Of a stretch of DNA of 48,853 nucleotides, positions 8,091-14,646 are shown piece after piece. Location: assembly GCA_039800005.1 (NCBI GenBank), contig JBDLRN010000111.1:1-48853 (forward strand). Direction: 5' to 3'. The notes below the pieces were generated by a model that saw nothing but the letters and a program-made list of their open reading frames with translations, had not been told where the DNA came from and searched no databases. Source of the DNA: Casp-actino8 sp039800005. Its GTDB lineage: Bacteria > Actinomycetota > Acidimicrobiia > Acidimicrobiales > Ilumatobacteraceae. How positions within the stretch are numbered: position 1 is the stretch's first letter; the number at the start of each line of letters is the position of its first letter. The translations under genes were made by a program, and so were the position numbers.

Positions 8091-9164
8091 GTGACCGACG
8101 TCCTGCGCATCGGTGTGATCGGCACCGGAATGATGGGGTGCGAGCACATTCGCAACGTCAACGCCTTGCCGGGTGCGGAAGTGGTGGCGATCAGCGATCC
8201 CAACCACGAGCCATTGTCATGGGCGCGACGTGAACTGGGTGATCGTCCCGTCACCGAGTTCCGAGATCATCGCGACTTGCTCGACGCCGATGTCGTCGAC
8301 GCGGTGATCGTCGCCTCACCGAATTTCACACACGTCGACGTGTTGCGCGACGTCTTGGTGACCGACGTCCCAGTTCTGGTGGAGAAGCCGATGTGCACGA
8401 CCGTCGGCGACTGTCGAGAGATCGTCGAACGAGCGAGTCGGCGTGACGCCATCACCTGGGTCGGGCTCGAGTACCGCTACATGGCGCCCATCGCGGCGCT
8501 GGTCGACGTCGTACGTTCGGGACGTATCGGCAGCACGCGGATGGTGGCGATCCGTGAGCATCGCTTTCCGTTCCTCGTGAAGGTCGGCAACTGGAACCGC
8601 TTCACACGCAACACCGGTGGAACGCTCGTCGAGAAGTGTTGTCACTTCTTCGATCTGATGAACCTCATCGTCGCCGCGCGTCCGGTCCGGGTGTACGCGA
8701 GTGGGGCCCAGGACGTCAACCACCTCGACGAAATGTACGACGGGGAGCGATCCGACATTCTCGACAACGCCTTCGTCATCGTCGACTACGACGACGGCGT
8801 GCGAGCCCATCTCGATCTGTGCATGTTCGCCGAGGCCTCTCGGAACGAACAGGAGATCTCGGTGGTGGGCGATCGCGGCAAGGTCGAAGCGGCGATCCCC
8901 GGCGACGGTTCGGTGCACGTCGGATCCCGGTCCGATCGTTCGGTCGTGGCGGTGCCGGCGACGATCGACGAATCCGTCGGCCACGTCGGCTTCCACTTCG
9001 GGGCGAGTTACGTGGAACTGGCTCGCTTCCGCGACGCCGTGCTCGCCGGCACCCCTCCGGAGGTCGACGTGCACGCCGGGTTGATGTCGGTGGCGATCGG
9101 TGTGGCCGCGCATCGATCGATCGACGAGGGTCGACCGATCATGATGAGCGAACTCGGAGTGTGA
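8091..9164 (+). CDS. Gfo/Idh/MocA-family oxidoreductase
   Basis: NAD(P)-dependent oxidoreductase of the glucose-fructose oxidoreductase/inositol dehydrogenase family, usually acting on sugars or cyclitols. The Rossmann motif GVIGTGMMGCEHIRN lies at residues about 6-20, and the family EKP motif (VPVLVEKPMCT) near residue 97. The C-terminal alpha/beta domain includes GGTLVEKCCHFFDLM, which carries the His commonly found at the active site. 357 aa is a usual length. The GTG at 8091 follows the S51 gene closely, without its own -10 box. Substrate not determinable here. Confidence 0.87.
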   Translation: MTDVLRIGVIGTGMMGCEHIRNVNALPGAEVVAISDPNHEPLSWARRELGDRPVTEFRDHRDLLDADVVDAVIVASPNFTHVDVLRDVLVTDVPVLVEKPMCTTVGDCREIVERASRRDAITWVGLEYRYMAPIAALVDVVRSGRIGSTRMVAIREHRFPFLVKVGNWNRFTRNTGGTLVEKCCHFFDLMNLIVAARPVRVYASGAQDVNHLDEMYDGERSDILDNAFVIVDYDDGVRAHLDLCMFAEASRNEQEISVVGDRGKVEAAIPGDGSVHVGSRSDRSVVAVPATIDESVGHVGFHFGASYVELARFRDAVLAGTPPEVDVHAGLMSVAIGVAAHRSIDEGRPIMMSELGV

Positions 9165-9191
9165 ATCCAGCGCGTCGACGCCGGTCATCGA

Positions 9192-10052
9192 TCAGGCTTC
9201 GGTGACGGTGACCGACACGATGCGAATCTCCTCGAGCGGCGGCACGCCGTTGTTGTCGGGATTGCCCATCGAGTCGAGAACGGCCACCACGTCGAGTCCT
9301 TCGGTGACCTGACCGAACAGCGTGTAGTTCGGCGGCAGAGCGGCGCCGTCGGATCCGGTGATCACGAAGAACTGGCTGCCGTTGGTGTTCGGACCCGAGT
9401 TGGCCATGGCGATCGAACCGATCTCGTATTCGCCGGCCTCGGGCAACTCGTCGGCGAAGGAGTAGCCGGGTCCGCCGGTTCCGGTGGCCGTCGGGTCACC
9501 ACACTGGACGACGAAATTCGGGATCGCCCGGTGGCACTCGGTGTCGTCGAAGTACTTGAAGCGCGCCAGGTTGACGAAACTGTTGACGGTGCCCGGCGAC
9601 CGACTCGGGTCGAGCGCGATGGTGAACGAACCCTTGTTGGTCTCGACGACCGCGGTGTAGGTCTTGGTCGGATCGATGCAGAGTTGCGGCGCGTCGGCGA
9701 ACTCACGAGTCTGGGTGGCGCTGCCGTCGGTGGGCGCACACTCACCGGTGCCGTACACGAAGTCGGCCGACTCGACTGGAAGCGAGGTGGTGGGACCGCT
9801 CGGAACCGTGGTGGTGGCACCGAAGGACTCCACGCTCGTGGACGTGGGGATGGGGTTGGGTTCGGTTGTGCTGGTCTCGTCGTCGTCGCCGGTCAGGAAG
9901 GCGATGAGGAAGAACAGAGCGATGAGGGCCACGACCGCACCCACGATGCGGATGGTGCGACGGATGGTCGCACGACGGCGTTCGGCCATGGCCGCGGCCT
10001 GACGGCCCATCTCTCGGTTCTGCTTCTTGCGTTCACGTTTGGCGGTGCCCAT
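9192..10052 (-). CDS. Membrane-anchored cyclophilin-type peptidyl-prolyl cis-trans isomerase
   Basis: Catalyses proline cis-trans isomerisation, here probably outside the membrane. The N-terminus is short and strongly basic (KRERKKQNREMGRQ), followed by one membrane segment IVGAVVALIALFFLIAFL (about residues 36-53), a Ser/Thr/Pro linker, then a cyclophilin domain from about residue 130. The catalytic region is TECHRAIPNFVVQCGD, followed by SIAMANSGPNTNGSQFFVIT, both standard. A pair of Cys in the linker region (GTGECAPT and PQLCID) may form a disulfide. It is divergent from lysC with only 31 bp between starts. Confidence 0.92.
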   Translation of the reverse strand: MGTAKRERKKQNREMGRQAAAMAERRRATIRRTIRIVGAVVALIALFFLIAFLTGDDDETSTTEPNPIPTSTSVESFGATTTVPSGPTTSLPVESADFVYGTGECAPTDGSATQTREFADAPQLCIDPTKTYTAVVETNKGSFTIALDPSRSPGTVNSFVNLARFKYFDDTECHRAIPNFVVQCGDPTATGTGGPGYSFADELPEAGEYEIGSIAMANSGPNTNGSQFFVITGSDGAALPPNYTLFGQVTEGLDVVAVLDSMGNPDNNGVPPLEEIRIVSVTVTEA

Positions 10053-10061
10053 GAGGGAGGC

Positions 10062-10074
10062 AGGCTAGTAGCCT
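10062..10074. promoter_or_regulatory. Symmetric bidirectional -10 element (AGGCTAGTAGCCT)
   Basis: A 13-bp perfect palindrome made of two TAGCCT hexamers on opposite strands with one base between. Each hexamer is 9 nt from a start codon: ATG 10052 on the minus strand (cyclophilin) and GTG 10084 on the plus strand (lysC). Any -35 contacts would lie at or inside the opposite gene's start. Confidence 0.6.
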
Positions 10075-10083
10075 GCGATTTTC

Positions 10084-11334
10084 GTGACACTCATCGTGCA
10101 GAAGTTCGGCGGGACCTCGGTCGCCGACCCCGAGCGCATCCGCGCCGTCGCCGAACACGTGGCCTTCACCAAGAGCCACGGTGCCGATGTGGTCGTGGTG
10201 GTCTCGGCCATGGGCAAGTCCACCGACAACCTGATCAAACTGGCCAACGAAGTGTCGTCAACCCAGCCCGGACGCGAGATGGACATGCTCCTCACCACCG
10301 GCGAGCGCATTTCGATGGCTCTCGTCTCGATGGCCCTCGCCGATCGGGGCATCGAAGCGGTGAGCTTCACCGGCAGCCAGGTCGGCATCATCACCGACAC
10401 CATTCACACCAAGGCCAAGATCCTCGAGGTCAAAGGCGATCGAGTTCGCGAGGCCTTGGCCCAGGGCAAGGTGTGCGTCGTGGCCGGATTCCAGGGCGTG
10501 AGCACCGATCGAGAGATCACGACTCTCGGTCGTGGCGGCTCCGACACCACCGCCGTCGCCTTGGCCGCGGCGCTCGACGCCGACAGTTGCGAGATCTACA
10601 CCGACGTGACCGGAGTTTTCTCGGCCGACCCGCGCATCGTCCCCCAGGCCCGCAAACTCGGCCACGTCAACTTCGACGAGATGCTCGAGATGGCCGGTGC
10701 GGGCAGCAAGGTTCTCGCGCTGCGCTCGGTCGAGTTCGCGCGCAACCACAACGTTCCCATCCACGTCCGATCGAGCTTCACCTGGGAGCCCGGTACGTGG
10801 GTCACGAGTCAGGAGCCTTCCATGGAAGATCCCATCATCTCGGGTGTCGTCACCGACGTCAGCGAGGCCAAGGTCACCGTTCGGAGCGTTCCCGACCGTC
10901 CGGGCGTGTCGGCCTCGTTGTTCGAACCGCTCGCCCACGCGAACGTGAACGTCGACATGATCGTGCAGAACACCTCGTCCGACGGAACCACCGACATCAG
11001 TTTCACCGTGCCCAAATCCGACATGAAGGTCGCCGAGTCGATCGTGGCCGACGTGGCGAAGCAGATCGGCGCCACCGGCATCGCCCACGACGACTCGATC
11101 GCCAAGATCTCGCTCGTGGGTGCCGGCATGAAGACCAGCCCGGGTATCGCCGCCAAGATGTTCCGGGTGCTCGCCGACGAGGGTGTGAACATCGGGATGA
11201 TCTCCACGTCGACCATTCGTATCTCGGTGATCGTGCCCGCAACCGATCTCGAGCGCGCCGCCCGCGTGCTGCACACGGCGTTCGGCCTCGACAGCGGTCA
11301 GGCGTACAGCGCGCCACTTCCCGAGCGGAAGTGA
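10084..11334 (+). CDS. lysC: Aspartate kinase (alpha subunit)
   Basis: ATP-dependent phosphorylation of aspartate, first step to lysine/diaminopimelate, threonine and methionine. The 416-aa protein starts IVQKFGGTSVADPERI, the kinase signature. GREMDMLLTTGERISMALVS and GRGGSDTTAVALAAAL give the substrate and nucleotide sites. Two C-terminal ACT domains (about residues 265-410) bind allosteric effectors. As in Corynebacterium, an internal in-frame start (ATG 10822) preceded by AGGAG should yield a separate regulatory beta subunit. A methyltransferase gene lies between lysC and asd. Confidence 0.95.
   Translation: MTLIVQKFGGTSVADPERIRAVAEHVAFTKSHGADVVVVVSAMGKSTDNLIKLANEVSSTQPGREMDMLLTTGERISMALVSMALADRGIEAVSFTGSQVGIITDTIHTKAKILEVKGDRVREALAQGKVCVVAGFQGVSTDREITTLGRGGSDTTAVALAAALDADSCEIYTDVTGVFSADPRIVPQARKLGHVNFDEMLEMAGAGSKVLALRSVEFARNHNVPIHVRSSFTWEPGTWVTSQEPSMEDPIISGVVTDVSEAKVTVRSVPDRPGVSASLFEPLAHANVNVDMIVQNTSSDGTTDISFTVPKSDMKVAESIVADVAKQIGATGIAHDDSIAKISLVGAGMKTSPGIAAKMFRVLADEGVNIGMISTSTIRISVIVPATDLERAARVLHTAFGLDSGQAYSAPLPERK
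10811..10824 (+). promoter_or_regulatory. Internal ribosome-binding site and start for LysC beta subunit
   Basis: AGGAG at 10811-10815, 6 nt, then ATG 10822, in frame with lysC. The product (about 170 aa, beginning MEDPIISGVVTDVSEAKVTV) would be the two ACT domains, matching the known start of the Corynebacterium glutamicum beta subunit. Confidence 0.65.
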
Positions 11335-11349
11335 CGGAGTGTCGAATTC

Positions 11350-12207
11350 GTGAGTGAGGCGCGCCGACGTCAACACGTCCCGTGGAAGGCCGCCGGGCGT
11401 GCTACCGAGCGGCACGACGATGCTGACAGCGTGGTGCGCGACACCGGTTGGGTGTTCAACAACGCGACCGGTCGCCAACTGACCCTTGAGCAGTTCGTCG
11501 ATTCGGGTGAACAAGAGGTCGGTGCGTATCTGCAGTGCTTCGGTTTCGATCCCGAGGTCAATCGAGTATCGACGCTCGTCGAGATCGGTTCGGGCATCGG
11601 ACGCATGACGGCGAGCTTCACCCGACGCTTCGGGGCCGTGGTCGCCTGTGACCTCGACGCTTCGTTTCTCGAACGGTGCCGCGACACGGTCGCCTCGTTC
11701 GGTGTGCCCGAGCGTCTCACCACTTCCCATGTCGTCGATGGTCGCACGTTGTCGCTCGATTCCGCGTCGGCCGATGTCGTGTTCAGTTACATCACTCTTC
11801 AACATTGCGATTCGGCCGACGCCCTTCATCTCACCTCGGAGGCGTTCCGGGTCGTGAAGCCCGGTGGGCGAGTGGTGCTCAACTATCGAACCTGGATCGG
11901 ACGCGACGTCGTGCTGTATCCGGCCGGTGTGATCACGCGTGCTCTGTGGCGGGTGCCGCTGCTCGGACCGTGGCTGGCTCGACAGCGTTGGTCGACCCGA
12001 CTCGGGTGGCAGGCCAACCGCCTCTCGCCGCGAGCGGTGGTGCGACATCTGGTCGACCACGGAATTCAGGTCTCGTCACCTCAGTTGTGGTTCCGCACCG
12101 GGCATCGTCGAGTTGCGTCCCGAGGTGGTGTCACCGGCTTCGAGGTGTCGACGTTCGAGGGCATCGATCCCAGTCATTGGTGGTTAATCGCCCGTCGTCC
12201 CGACTGA
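11350..12207 (+). CDS. Class I SAM-dependent methyltransferase
   Basis: A 285-aa protein with a methyltransferase core. Motif I is LVEIGSGIGRMTASF (residues about 77-91). It is followed by the acidic VVACDLDASFLERC, then ADVVFSYITLQHC (motif IV region) and FRVVKPGGRVVLNYRTW (post-motif region). The N-terminus is basic. The C-terminal portion is Arg/Trp-rich, perhaps substrate-binding or membrane-associating. It starts with GTG 15 nt after lysC and ends 22 nt before asd, so it sits inside the aspartate-pathway cluster although no methylation step is needed there. Substrate unknown. Confidence 0.85.
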   Translation: MSEARRRQHVPWKAAGRATERHDDADSVVRDTGWVFNNATGRQLTLEQFVDSGEQEVGAYLQCFGFDPEVNRVSTLVEIGSGIGRMTASFTRRFGAVVACDLDASFLERCRDTVASFGVPERLTTSHVVDGRTLSLDSASADVVFSYITLQHCDSADALHLTSEAFRVVKPGGRVVLNYRTWIGRDVVLYPAGVITRALWRVPLLGPWLARQRWSTRLGWQANRLSPRAVVRHLVDHGIQVSSPQLWFRTGHRRVASRGGVTGFEVSTFEGIDPSHWWLIARRPD

Positions 12208-12215
12208 CCCGCCGT

Positions 12216-12221
12216 TAGCCT
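12216..12221 (+). promoter_or_regulatory. -10 box TAGCCT before asd
   Basis: TAGCCT, 8 nt, ATG 12230. It is slightly longer than the 6-7 nt of most leaderless genes here and could give a 1-2 nt leader. Confidence 0.5.
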
Positions 12222-12229
12222 CCCGACTC

Positions 12230-13252
12230 ATGCGAGTCGGTGTGGTCGGAGCAACAGGTCAGGTCGGAAGCGTGATGCGCACTCTCCTCGAGGAGCGCAA
12301 CTTTCCCGTGGACGAGATCAGGTATTTCGCCTCCGCTCGTTCCGCGGGAACCACCTTGCCGTGGAAGAACGGTTCCATCACGGTCGAGGATGCAACCACC
12401 GCCGATCCGTCGGGTCTCGACATCGCGTTGTTCTCGGCCGGTGCCACCTCGTCGCGCGAACTCGCTCCCAAGTACGCGGCGGCCGGTGTGACGGTCATCG
12501 ACAACTCGTCGGCCTGGCGCATGGATCCGGATGTTCCGCTCGTGGTGAGCGAGGTCAACGGTCATCTGATCCACGAGGCGAAGAAGGGGATCATCGCCAA
12601 CCCCAACTGCACCACCATGGCCGCCATGCCGGTGCTCAAGGTTCTTCACGACGAAGCGTCGTTGGCGCGCATCGTGGTGAGCACGTACCAAGCGGTGTCG
12701 GGTGGCGGACTCGCCGGTGTCGACGAACTCGACAAGCAGTCGCGCGAGACGGTCGATCGCGCTCGTGATCTGACGTTCGACGGTGGTGCGGTGTCGTATC
12801 CCGCTCCGTCGAAGTTCGTCAAGCCGATCGCTTTCAACGTTTTGCCCTACGCCGGCAAGTACGTCGACGACGGATCGTTCGAGACCGACGAAGAGCAGAA
12901 GTTGCGCAACGAGAGTCGCAAGATTCTCGCCATTCCCGACCTCAAGGTGTCGGGTACGTGCGTGCGCGTGCCGGTGTTCACCGGTCACTCGCTGAGCATC
13001 AACGCCGAATTCGCTCGTCCCATTTCGGTCGAACGGGCCACGGCTCTCCTGTCGTCGGCACCGGGTGTGGTGGTACTCGACGTGCCCACTCCGCTCGAGG
13101 CGGCGGGCAAGGACCCGAGTTACGTGGGTCGAATTCGTCAGGACTCGTCGGTCGACGACGGTCGCGGACTGGTGCTGTTCGTCAGCAACGACAACCTGCG
13201 CAAGGGTGCGGCGTTGAACGCCGTGCAGATCGCCGAACTGTTCGTGAAGTAG
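12230..13252 (+). CDS. asd: Aspartate-semialdehyde dehydrogenase
   Basis: Reduces aspartyl phosphate with NADPH to aspartate semialdehyde, the branch point to diaminopimelate/lysine and threonine/methionine. The N-terminal NADPH motif is VGVVGATGQVGSVMRTLLEE. The catalytic Cys lies in ANPNCTTMAAMPVLK (about residue 128) and is followed by YQAVSGGGLAGVDEL. The substrate region SGTCVRVPVFTGHS with the catalytic His lies near residue 250. At 340 aa it is full length. It is close to lysC, the preceding enzyme, with its own -10 box. Confidence 0.95.
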   Translation: MRVGVVGATGQVGSVMRTLLEERNFPVDEIRYFASARSAGTTLPWKNGSITVEDATTADPSGLDIALFSAGATSSRELAPKYAAAGVTVIDNSSAWRMDPDVPLVVSEVNGHLIHEAKKGIIANPNCTTMAAMPVLKVLHDEASLARIVVSTYQAVSGGGLAGVDELDKQSRETVDRARDLTFDGGAVSYPAPSKFVKPIAFNVLPYAGKYVDDGSFETDEEQKLRNESRKILAIPDLKVSGTCVRVPVFTGHSLSINAEFARPISVERATALLSSAPGVVVLDVPTPLEAAGKDPSYVGRIRQDSSVDDGRGLVLFVSNDNLRKGAALNAVQIAELFVK

Positions 13253-13261
13253 AACGTCTCC

Positions 13262-14032
13262 ATGGTCGCGAACACGGTCGCTCATTCGGTCGGAACACTC
13301 GTGATTCTGCGTCACGGCGAGAGCACGTGGAATCAGCAGAACCTGTTCACCGGTTGGCACGACGTGCCGTTGTCCGACAAGGGCCGGGTCGAGGCGGCGG
13401 CCGCCGGGCGGACGATGGCCGACGAAGGTTTGCGATTCGACGTGGCTCACACCTCGGTGCTCGAACGGGCCGTGGTCACGTGTCATCTGGCCCTCGAAGC
13501 GATGGGGCAGGTGTGGTTGCCGTTGCAGCGTTCGTGGCGTCTGAACGAGCGCCATTACGGCGCACTGCAGGGCCTCGACAAGAAGGCCACGGCCGAGAGG
13601 CACGGTCAGGAGCAGACCAATGTGTGGCGGCGGAGTTTTGACGTCCCGCCGCCGCCGGTCGACCGTTCGAGTGCGGAACATCCGATCAACGATCCGCGTT
13701 ATCGGCTCCTCGCACCCGATGTTCTGCCGGCCAGTGAATGTCTGAAGGACGTGGTGGCTCGGGTGCTGCCGTACTGGTACGACCAGATCGTCCCGCAACT
13801 TCGCGCCGGACTCGACGTGCTCGTCGTGGCGCACGGCAACTCGTTGCGGGCCCTTCTCATGCATCTCGAGGGTGTGTCGGAGTCGGTCATCCCCGAGGTG
13901 AACATCCCGACCGGGGCGCCGCGCCGGTACCGCTTTCGCGACGATCTCTCCGTCGCCGAGGTCGGCTACTTGGGTGACGTGGCGGCGGTGGAAGCTGCCG
14001 CGGCCTCCGTGGCGCGCCAGGCCGGTGGCTGA
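13262..14032 (+). CDS. gpmA: 2,3-bisphosphoglycerate-dependent phosphoglycerate mutase
   Basis: Glycolytic and gluconeogenic enzyme interconverting 3- and 2-phosphoglycerate through a phosphohistidine. It has the histidine-phosphatase motif LVILRHGESTWN (phospho-acceptor His about residue 18), then FTGWHDVPLSDKG, RHYGALQGLDKKATAERHG and the second catalytic His in VVAHGNSLRALLMHLEG. NIPTGAPRRYRF is close to the family's conserved C-terminal motif. 256 aa is a typical length. The ATG lies 9 nt after asd, so cotranscription is likely although the functions differ. Confidence 0.94.
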   Translation: MVANTVAHSVGTLVILRHGESTWNQQNLFTGWHDVPLSDKGRVEAAAAGRTMADEGLRFDVAHTSVLERAVVTCHLALEAMGQVWLPLQRSWRLNERHYGALQGLDKKATAERHGQEQTNVWRRSFDVPPPPVDRSSAEHPINDPRYRLLAPDVLPASECLKDVVARVLPYWYDQIVPQLRAGLDVLVVAHGNSLRALLMHLEGVSESVIPEVNIPTGAPRRYRFRDDLSVAEVGYLGDVAAVEAAAASVARQAGG

Positions 14033-14033
14033 T

Positions 14034-14088
14034 CCGTCGGCGTGACCGCCGATTCCTCACGTCACCGTCGGCGTGACCGCCGACTCCT
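14034..14088. repeat. Two tandem 24-bp repeats, each a small hairpin
   Basis: Two copies of a 24-bp unit (14034-14057 and 14065-14088) differing at one base. Each contains TCGGCG-TGAC-CGCCGA, an inverted repeat with a 4-nt loop. They lie directly after the gpmA stop, so they could act as a terminator or mRNA-stabilising element, but there is no T-tract. Confidence 0.55.
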
Positions 14089-14110
14089 GCCGGTGACCAC
14101 TGGCTCGTTC

Positions 14111-14137
14111 GCTCGTGAACGGCACATGTTCACGAGC
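14111..14137. promoter_or_regulatory. Perfect 10-bp inverted repeat, probable operator
   Basis: GCTCGTGAAC, 7 nt, GTTCACGAGC. It ends 4 bp before the -10 box of the cyclic-nucleotide-binding gene, covering the -35 and spacer positions. Spacing does not match the LexA (GAAC-N4-GTTC) or classical CRP site. Confidence 0.6.
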
Positions 14138-14141
14138 GTCG

Positions 14142-14147
14142 TATAGT
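14142..14147 (+). promoter_or_regulatory. -10 box TATAGT for cNMP-binding gene
   Basis: TATAGT, 7 nt (gaccctc), ATG 14155. This supports the ATG over the in-frame GTG at 14146, which overlaps the hexamer. Confidence 0.7.
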
Positions 14148-14154
14148 GACCCTC

Positions 14155-14580
14155 ATGGCAAGCAAGAAGTCGTATCTCGAAAGCCTCGGCAAGGTCTCGC
14201 TCTTCTCCTCGTGCTCCAACAAAGACCTCGAGAAGATCGCCAAGGCCGGTGACGAGGTGGTCATTTCGGCCGGCTCGATGGTCGTCGACCAGGGTCAGAC
14301 CGGGCGCGAAGCCTTCGTTCTGCTCAAGGGCTCGGCCACGGTGCGGCGCAACGGCAAGAAAGTGGCCACTCTCGGACCGGGTGCGGTGATCGGTGAACTC
14401 TCGTTGCTCGACCACGGTCCGCGTACCGCCACCGTCACCGCCGACACCGACTGCACGATGCTCGTGATCAGCCAGCGTCAGTTCCTCGGAGTCATCGACG
14501 CCATCCCGGCCCTGGCCCACAAACTTCTGGCCACTCTGGCCGGTCGCATTCGCGAACTCGACCGCCAGTACTACGGCTGA
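14155..14580 (+). CDS. Stand-alone cyclic-nucleotide-binding domain protein
   Basis: A 141-aa protein consisting almost wholly of one cNMP-binding (CRP-type) beta-barrel. The barrel runs from SLFSSCSNKDLEKIAKAGDE to VIGELSLLDHGPRTATVTAD, the phosphate-binding cassette (about residues 77-96), where Glu and Arg are both present. A short C-terminal helix (LLATLAGRIRELDRQYYG) follows, with no helix-turn-helix, so it is not a CRP transcription factor. It may be a cAMP-sensing partner protein. A class III adenylate cyclase lies elsewhere in the window (24015-25115). The next gene has its own weak promoter. Confidence 0.85.
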   Translation: MASKKSYLESLGKVSLFSSCSNKDLEKIAKAGDEVVISAGSMVVDQGQTGREAFVLLKGSATVRRNGKKVATLGPGAVIGELSLLDHGPRTATVTADTDCTMLVISQRQFLGVIDAIPALAHKLLATLAGRIRELDRQYYG

Positions 14581-14609
14581 TTTCGAACCCGTCCGAAGCA
14601 GGACAGGTT

Positions 14610-14625
14610 CCCCATTGTGATGGGG
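14610..14625. terminator. Hairpin CCCCAT-tgtg-ATGGGG, possible terminator
   Basis: A 6-bp GC-rich stem with a 4-nt loop lies 30 nt after the cNMP-binding gene. It has no following T-tract, so the terminator role is tentative. Confidence 0.35.
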
Positions 14626-14631
14626 TGGGAG

Positions 14632-14637
14632 TAGCGT
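14632..14637 (+). promoter_or_regulatory. -10-like TAGCGT before Fe-S oxidoreductase gene
   Basis: TAGCGT, 9 nt, ATG 14647. Spacing is longer than in the clear leaderless cases, so the assignment is weaker. Confidence 0.4.
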
Positions 14638-14646
14638 TCCCCCTGC

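Noticed and set aside
9531..11357. Open frame of 608 codons on the plus strand
   Set aside because: It overlaps the cyclophilin (antisense) and lysC (shifted frame). The product is mostly Arg/His/Gly and has no known motif.
10258..12060. Open frame of 600 codons on the minus strand
   Set aside because: Antisense to lysC and the methyltransferase; no motif and no promoter pattern.
12215..13864. Open frame of 549 codons on the minus strand
   Set aside because: Antisense to asd and gpmA, both clearly coding.
14111..14137. LexA (SOS) box or CRP site
   Set aside because: The half-sites GAAC/GTTC are 7 nt apart rather than 4, and GTGA/TCAC are 11 nt apart rather than 6, so neither consensus fits.
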